From Clostridiaceae bacterium (GTDB lineage: Bacteria; Bacillota; Clostridia; Oscillospirales; Acutalibacteraceae), in contig JAEDFL010000001.1 in NCBI GenBank assembly GCA_016292785.1, positions 1 to 64,000 of the forward strand: a stretch of DNA of 64,000 nucleotides. Direction: 5' to 3'. This document shows positions 59,904 through 64,000 of the stretch, one piece after another. Made by a program: the position numbers and the translations under genes. Each line of letters begins with the position of its first letter. The stretch's first letter is position 1. Under the pieces are notes generated by a model that made no database searches, was not told where the DNA came from, and worked only from the letters and a program-made list of their open reading frames with translations.

Positions 59904-61661
59904 TCAATACTTTAATTTTGCGTTGATCTCCCTGATTGTGTCGGCATCAATTTTTAAAAGCTCACGGTCATATGTATAAATACCGTTGACCTCAAACTCA
60001 ACGTCGCTGACCTGAGTATATACCGTTGCGCTGAGACCTCTGCGGATATTTGGTATAATCTGCTTTTCGAACAGCCTTTTATAAGCCCTTGTAAGCGATT
60101 CTTTTGTCTTGAACATAACGTAGCCAAAGCTTTTTGCTCTGTTCCAGACGTGATTTTCGATTATGCGGCTGTAACCTCCGAATTCGCTGAGAACAAGAGG
60201 TCTGCCGTCACCTCTCGGCGGTATAAACGGCAAAATATACTGATGTACGCTTTTAAGCTCGGGACCCTTCTGATCGTGCCAGCCGCTTGCATGGTCAACA
60301 ATTCTTGTCGGATCATATTCCTTGACTGTCTCTCCGATCCTTTTTGCATCAAACTGTCCCCAGGATTCGTTGAACGGAACCCAGCAGCCGATTGACGTGC
60401 AGTTGTAAAGATGATCTATTGTTTCATAAACAGAATTTTCGTGCTCTGTTCGACATTCCTCATTATCAACACCGAACCACTTATAATGTTTGTCCGAAAC
60501 GCTTCTGATAAAAAGGTTAGGAAGTACACCGACAAAAAACATATCAATTTTCTTTGCTCCGCAAACCATATCCTGCCATACAATCATTCCGAGCCTGTCG
60601 CAATGATAGTACCAACGTCTCGGTTCAATCTTAATATGCTTCCTGAGCATATTAAAGCCGAGATTTTTCATCTCCCGAATATCAAAGATCATCGCTTCAT
60701 CGCAGGGTGGAGTCATTCCGCCGTCAGGCCAATAGCCCTGATCGAGAAGTCCTGTCTGGAAATAAGGTTTATTATTGAGATAAAGCCTCGGAACAGCCTT
60801 GTCATCATAACCGATGCTGAATTTTCTCATTCCGAAGTAGCTGGAAACGACGTCGAGAATTTTTTCATCCTCATCGCAAAGAGCAATTACAATGTCGTAA
60901 AGGAACGGATCTTCGGGACTCCATGTTCTGACATTCTTGAGCTTGACGGTTTTATCATTTTCAATCTTGCCTGCAAAAACGATATTGTCGCCCTCTTTGA
61001 TAATCGCTCTGAGATTTGTTTCCTCACCGTAAGAAATCTCGGTTTCAATTCTTATCTCTGAGCAATCAAGATCTGGAGTAAGCTTTAAATTTTTAATGTG
61101 CTTTTCTGCAACAGGCTCAAGCCAGACCGTCTGCCATATACCGCTCGTTGCCGTGTACCAAAAGCCTGTGCTTTTTCTGACCTGCTTTCCTCTGTCCTGC
61201 CAGCCCGTTTCCGTGGGATCAAAAACACGGACGATAAGCTCGTTAAAGCCCTCTCTGAGGTATTCCGTGATGTCAAAGCTGAAAGGAAGATATCCGCCCT
61301 GATGAGTGCCGACGGGTTTTTCATTGACATAAACCATACAGCGCCAATCAACAGCTTCAAAATGGAGAAGCGTGCGCTTGCCCTCAAAGCAGTCGTCAAG
61401 GATAAACTTTTTCCTGTACCATATATATTCGTCAGGCTCAACCGTTCTCTCAATACCCGAAAGATAGGTTTCGGGCGCAAAGGGAACAATTATCTCGCTG
61501 TCAAAATCCCGTGGAATTTCTTCAGTTTTCGAAGTTACCGTAAAATCGAATTTTCCGTTAAGGCATTGCCAATCGTTTCTGACAAGCTGAGGTCTCGGAT
61601 ATTCCGCAAGCGGTTTTTCGATATCTATTTTATCCGCCCATCTTGTTTTGATATGGCTCAT
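59904..61661 (-). CDS. GH2 glycosidase (beta-galactosidase/glucuronidase type)
   Basis: 585 aa. N-terminal sugar-binding beta domain (about 20-190; YLPFSFDITEYLREG), immunoglobulin-like domain, then the TIM barrel with GFNMLRKHIKIEPRRWYYHC and WVPFNESWGQFD, where the E is the acid/base, and VLSEFGGYS, where the E is the nucleophile. No signal peptide. Two bases separate it from the 108-aa gene. Substrate among beta-galactosides, mannosides or glucuronides cannot be fixed. Confidence 0.9.
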   Translation of the reverse strand: MSHIKTRWADKIDIEKPLAEYPRPQLVRNDWQCLNGKFDFTVTSKTEEIPRDFDSEIIVPFAPETYLSGIERTVEPDEYIWYRKKFILDDCFEGKRTLLHFEAVDWRCMVYVNEKPVGTHQGGYLPFSFDITEYLREGFNELIVRVFDPTETGWQDRGKQVRKSTGFWYTATSGIWQTVWLEPVAEKHIKNLKLTPDLDCSEIRIETEISYGEETNLRAIIKEGDNIVFAGKIENDKTVKLKNVRTWSPEDPFLYDIVIALCDEDEKILDVVSSYFGMRKFSIGYDDKAVPRLYLNNKPYFQTGLLDQGYWPDGGMTPPCDEAMIFDIREMKNLGFNMLRKHIKIEPRRWYYHCDRLGMIVWQDMVCGAKKIDMFFVGVLPNLFIRSVSDKHYKWFGVDNEECRTEHENSVYETIDHLYNCTSIGCWVPFNESWGQFDAKRIGETVKEYDPTRIVDHASGWHDQKGPELKSVHQYILPFIPPRGDGRPLVLSEFGGYSRIIENHVWNRAKSFGYVMFKTKESLTRAYKRLFEKQIIPNIRRGLSATVYTQVSDVEFEVNGIYTYDRELLKIDADTIREINAKLKY

Positions 61662-61663
61662 AT

Positions 61664-61990
61664 TTATTCCCCCTTATATTCTTCGAGCTTTTCCAAAAGA
61701 TATTTCTGAGCCTTGTTAATCCCCTCTGCCGAGGCTTCAAAGGTCATTTCCGTCATTTTATCTTTTTCCGTTTCGTCGTAGCATTTAGCTCCGATATAGT
61801 AAACTGCTTTCAGGAGCTTTTCGCCGTTTTCGTCCTTTTCAATCCAAACTCTGTACCTGAATGAGTCCGAAGTAAGACAGCCGAGATAAGGATCGGTTCC
61901 GTAAGATCCGGCATAAATATTACCGGCTCCGCCGAAAGCCATCAGACCGAGAAACCATTCGTAGGACGGCAATTTAATCTGTTCTTTCAT
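61664..61990 (-). CDS. Small conserved-looking protein of unknown function
   Basis: 108 aa, soluble, with a Gly-rich N-terminal half (GLMAFGGAGNIYAGSYGTDP) and an acidic, helical C-terminal half. The middle has alternating strands RYRVWIEKDENGEKLLKAVYY. One base from the glycosyltransferase and two bases from GH2, so it is surely translated with them. I do not recognise the family; it could be a partner protein of the GH2 enzyme. Confidence 0.7.
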   Translation of the reverse strand: MKEQIKLPSYEWFLGLMAFGGAGNIYAGSYGTDPYLGCLTSDSFRYRVWIEKDENGEKLLKAVYYIGAKCYDETEKDKMTEMTFEASAEGINKAQKYLLEKLEEYKGE

Positions 61991-61991
61991 A

Positions 61992-62984
61992 TTAAAATTT
62001 ACTCCTTAAATCAAAAAGTTTTCGCCAAAGAACGACAGAAAGTGCTCTTTTCTTCTTCAGCAGAGTAAAAAAAACTCTATCGTAAGTACACTTAAATTCG
62101 GTATAGTCAGCTTTCAAATATAGTTCGTAAAAATTGCTTAAAAGAACTCTTTTGACATATTTATAAGCCTCTATAAAACTTGAATATGTAATCGTCGAAT
62201 TGATCGTGCAGGTTGTTTTATAGACAAAATTGTCATTGATATTATCAAATATTTTCTGATCGACATTCAAGCTTTCAAAATATTTCGTCTGATAATCGTG
62301 TATGTAAAGCTGGACGTCAAAACCGTTTTTAACGACGGAAGTGGTGTTACCCGGATTTACATTGTAATGATAAAGCGGAGCTGAAACAAAGCGGAAGGAA
62401 TCGCAGAATTTTAAATATTCCATTACAAAGGTCATATCCTCAGCATATTTTATTCCGGGAGCAAACTTTATGTCTTTTTCTTTTATAATACTCTTTTTGT
62501 AAAGCTTGTTCCAGCAGGAATAAAACTCCTGCCTGAGAGTTTTGTGGTAAAAATCGTATGTGAAATCCTTTTTGAAATAGACCTTTTCATCAAAATACTT
62601 TCCGACATTTTTTTCATCTTTGCTTTTGATGTAATAATCACAGCAGACAAGATCGTTATCGCAATATTCAAGCATTGTCTGAATGAAGCTTTCGTCATAG
62701 CTGTCGTCGCTGTCAAGGAAGGCTATGTACTCCCCTTTTGCGGCTTCCATTCCCTTGTTTCTTGCAACGGAAACCCCCGAATTACTTTGATGAACGGCAA
62801 AAATATTGGTATATTCCGAGGCATAATTATCGCAAATACCTCCCGATCCGTCCGTCGAACCGTCGTCAACGAGGATAAGCTCTGTTTCATTGAACAGGGT
62901 TTGTTCGATTACGGAGCGGATTGCCGTTTCAAGGTATTTTTTACAGTTATAAACGGGAACTATGACGGAAACCTTACAGCTCAT
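61992..62984 (-). CDS. Family 2 glycosyltransferase
   Basis: 330-aa GT-A enzyme with VSVIVPVYNCKKYLETAIRS, LILVDDGSTDGSG, GVSVARNKGMEAAKGEYIAF and FLDSDDSYD (D-x-D, about residue 93). The C-terminal half is helical with many Phe/Tyr. Two bases separate it from the upstream coiled-coil gene. It resembles teichoic acid or capsule glycosyltransferases; acceptor unknown. Confidence 0.88.
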   Translation of the reverse strand: MSCKVSVIVPVYNCKKYLETAIRSVIEQTLFNETELILVDDGSTDGSGGICDNYASEYTNIFAVHQSNSGVSVARNKGMEAAKGEYIAFLDSDDSYDESFIQTMLEYCDNDLVCCDYYIKSKDEKNVGKYFDEKVYFKKDFTYDFYHKTLRQEFYSCWNKLYKKSIIKEKDIKFAPGIKYAEDMTFVMEYLKFCDSFRFVSAPLYHYNVNPGNTTSVVKNGFDVQLYIHDYQTKYFESLNVDQKIFDNINDNFVYKTTCTINSTITYSSFIEAYKYVKRVLLSNFYELYLKADYTEFKCTYDRVFFTLLKKKRALSVVLWRKLFDLRSKF

Positions 62985-62986
62985 TT

Positions 62987-64000
62987 TCAGCCCTCATTCT
63001 TTTTGAAAATCTTATTGAATAATCCTTTAAGTCCGCTTGTCTCCTCAGCTTCGTTCTCGGCTGAGATTTCTTCGGTATTTTCCTCATCGTTGTTTACCGA
63101 GGAAACCCTCACGCTGTCCGTTTTGTAAACGAACATAACGCTCGAAGTCATTGTCTGAGTTTTCTTTGTGAAAATCGTATATGCTTTGCCCAGCTCAAGC
63201 CAAGCCGTCATTTTTGCCGAAAGCTCGTTTGCGTCAACGCCGGAAAGTGAGGAAAGGCTGTCCGTAGCGATAGAGCCTTTAAGGCTTGAAAGCGTGGAGT
63301 CGATAGAAGAAAGCGCATTGGTCTCGGAAAGAGATTTGAGAACATTGATCAGATCCTTGTTTTCTTCAACGGCTTTTTGCAATTCCGAAAGAGTGTTGAC
63401 GGTTTTCGGAAGATTTTCAATAGCCTTTTGAACCTCGGGATCATTGAGATCGGAGGACATCTGACGAAGAAGCTCAAGTCCCTTGTTGATCGTTTCCTGG
63501 TTAGCGTCATCGCCGAAAATACTGTTGATAACATTCAGCGCATCTTCAAGACCGTCAAAATCGGCTGTTCTGATGTATTCAACAAGCACCTGAATTGCAG
63601 TGAGATTTTCCGGAGTAGTGTACTTGTTCAAGACGTTAATGAGCGCTTTATTCTGATCGTAAAGTGATGACGCCTGTTCTACAAGGGAGCTTAAATTGTT
63701 GAGCTTGTCCGGGTTTGAAGAAAGCGTGTTGAGAAGATTTGAGGCGTCTATCTGCTGCAAGCTTTTCTGAACATTCTGCAATTTCTGCAGATTGTTTCTC
63801 AGTCCGTCAACCGTGCTTGATATATCATTAAGACCTATATCAAGAGAAGCGATAGGAATGGCGGAAAACATAAAGTTACCGATCTCAAAATTAGTTACAT
63901 CGGCGGAGATTACAAAGGTATCGTTGAAGGTATATTCGGAGTTCCCGTTTGACTGAATTTTGGAAAGTCCGAGACTTTCGTTAATACCCGGGAAGCCTGC
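62987..64000 (-). CDS. Exported helical protein, N-terminus beyond window
   Basis: Open frame from the window edge to 62987 (337 codons visible, no start seen). A short beta-like part (FNDTFVISADVTNFEIGNFM) is followed by a long alpha-helical, Leu/Asn/Ser-rich region with repeated LxxLxxxL units, then a polar linker and an acidic-to-basic C-terminus ending FNKIFKKNEG. Extracytoplasmic location is guessed from composition. It heads (as visible) the GT2-GH2-WYL operon. Not recognised. Confidence 0.6.
   Translation of the reverse strand, partial: AGFPGINESLGLSKIQSNGNSEYTFNDTFVISADVTNFEIGNFMFSAIPIASLDIGLNDISSTVDGLRNNLQKLQNVQKSLQQIDASNLLNTLSSNPDKLNNLSSLVEQASSLYDQNKALINVLNKYTTPENLTAIQVLVEYIRTADFDGLEDALNVINSIFGDDANQETINKGLELLRQMSSDLNDPEVQKAIENLPKTVNTLSELQKAVEENKDLINVLKSLSETNALSSIDSTLSSLKGSIATDSLSSLSGVDANELSAKMTAWLELGKAYTIFTKKTQTMTSSVMFVYKTDSVRVSSVNNDEENTEEISAENEAEETSGLKGLFNKIFKKNEG

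Noticed and set aside
1..64000. CRISPR arrays, tRNA or rRNA genes, complete insertion sequences or prophage
   Set aside because: No regularly spaced repeats, cloverleaf-like segments, rRNA signatures, transposases or phage structural genes were recognised.

Overview
The window looks like chromosomal DNA of an anaerobic, spore-forming Clostridia, most likely a Ruminococcaceae/Oscillospiraceae-type gut polysaccharide degrader. The grounds are sporulation genes (spoVAC, spoVAD, sigG, spoIIR, a SpoIIM-like gene), oxygen-sensitive enzymes (class III ribonucleotide reductase NrdD/NrdG, HydG, a PflX-type radical SAM protein), a dockerin protein and many glycoside hydrolases (GH2, GH5, GH28, GH35, GH130). 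Promoters are near sigma-A consensus with 17-nt spacers, and several genes start at TTG or GTG. The taxonomic call is inference; no rRNA gene is present.

Layout. 1-5.7 kb: alr (cut by the window edge), a cyclophilin lipoprotein, a PflX-like radical SAM protein, a dockerin protein, a diaminopentanoate-dehydrogenase-like enzyme, and a spoVAC-spoVAD operon that ends in a 52-aa membrane peptide where spoVAE would be expected. 5.7-14.3 kb: a GH28 enzyme, a SecB-like protein, two tandem paralogous phosphoesterases, then lipase, propeller-like protein, purple-acid-phosphatase-like enzyme and a GH130 phosphorylase. 14.3-20.3 kb: a DUF4037/TPR pair, then nrdG, a nrdD fused to a redoxin, and trxB. 20.3-25 kb: a GH5 enzyme, a region of debris (asnB fragment, dispersed repeat, imperfect copy of the tmRNA end), a DUF4832-like protein and an unidentified AT-rich gene beside ssrA. 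25-36.4 kb: a core block in which ssrA-smpB-yhbY-rdgB-ftsY-dnaA run left and rpmH-rnpA-yidD-yidC-khpB run right around a glycosyltransferase gene, followed by two LCP cell-wall ligases and rnpB. 36.4-47.4 kb: a small membrane protein, recD2, comF, lemA, a TPM protein, an MreB homologue, an esterase, a glycosyltransferase, sigG, a GME-fold protein, xerD and a SpoIIM-like gene. 47.4-64 kb: GH35, upp-rpiB-tsaB-tsaE, hydG with an attenuator-like leader, rodA, a DUF2804/deacetylase/sugar-transporter operon, spoIIR, and a tightly packed GT2/108-aa/GH2/WYL operon running off the right edge.

The genes fall into four functional sets: housekeeping replication, translation and secretion near dnaA/rpmH; sporulation; envelope building (LCP, RodA, MreB-like, glycosyltransferases); and plant- or host-glycan use. 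The most interesting regulatory structures are two interlocking, mutually exclusive stems between rnpB and the next gene, and a terminator-like hairpin that buries the ribosome binding site of sigG. No CRISPR array, tRNA, rRNA or complete mobile element was seen.
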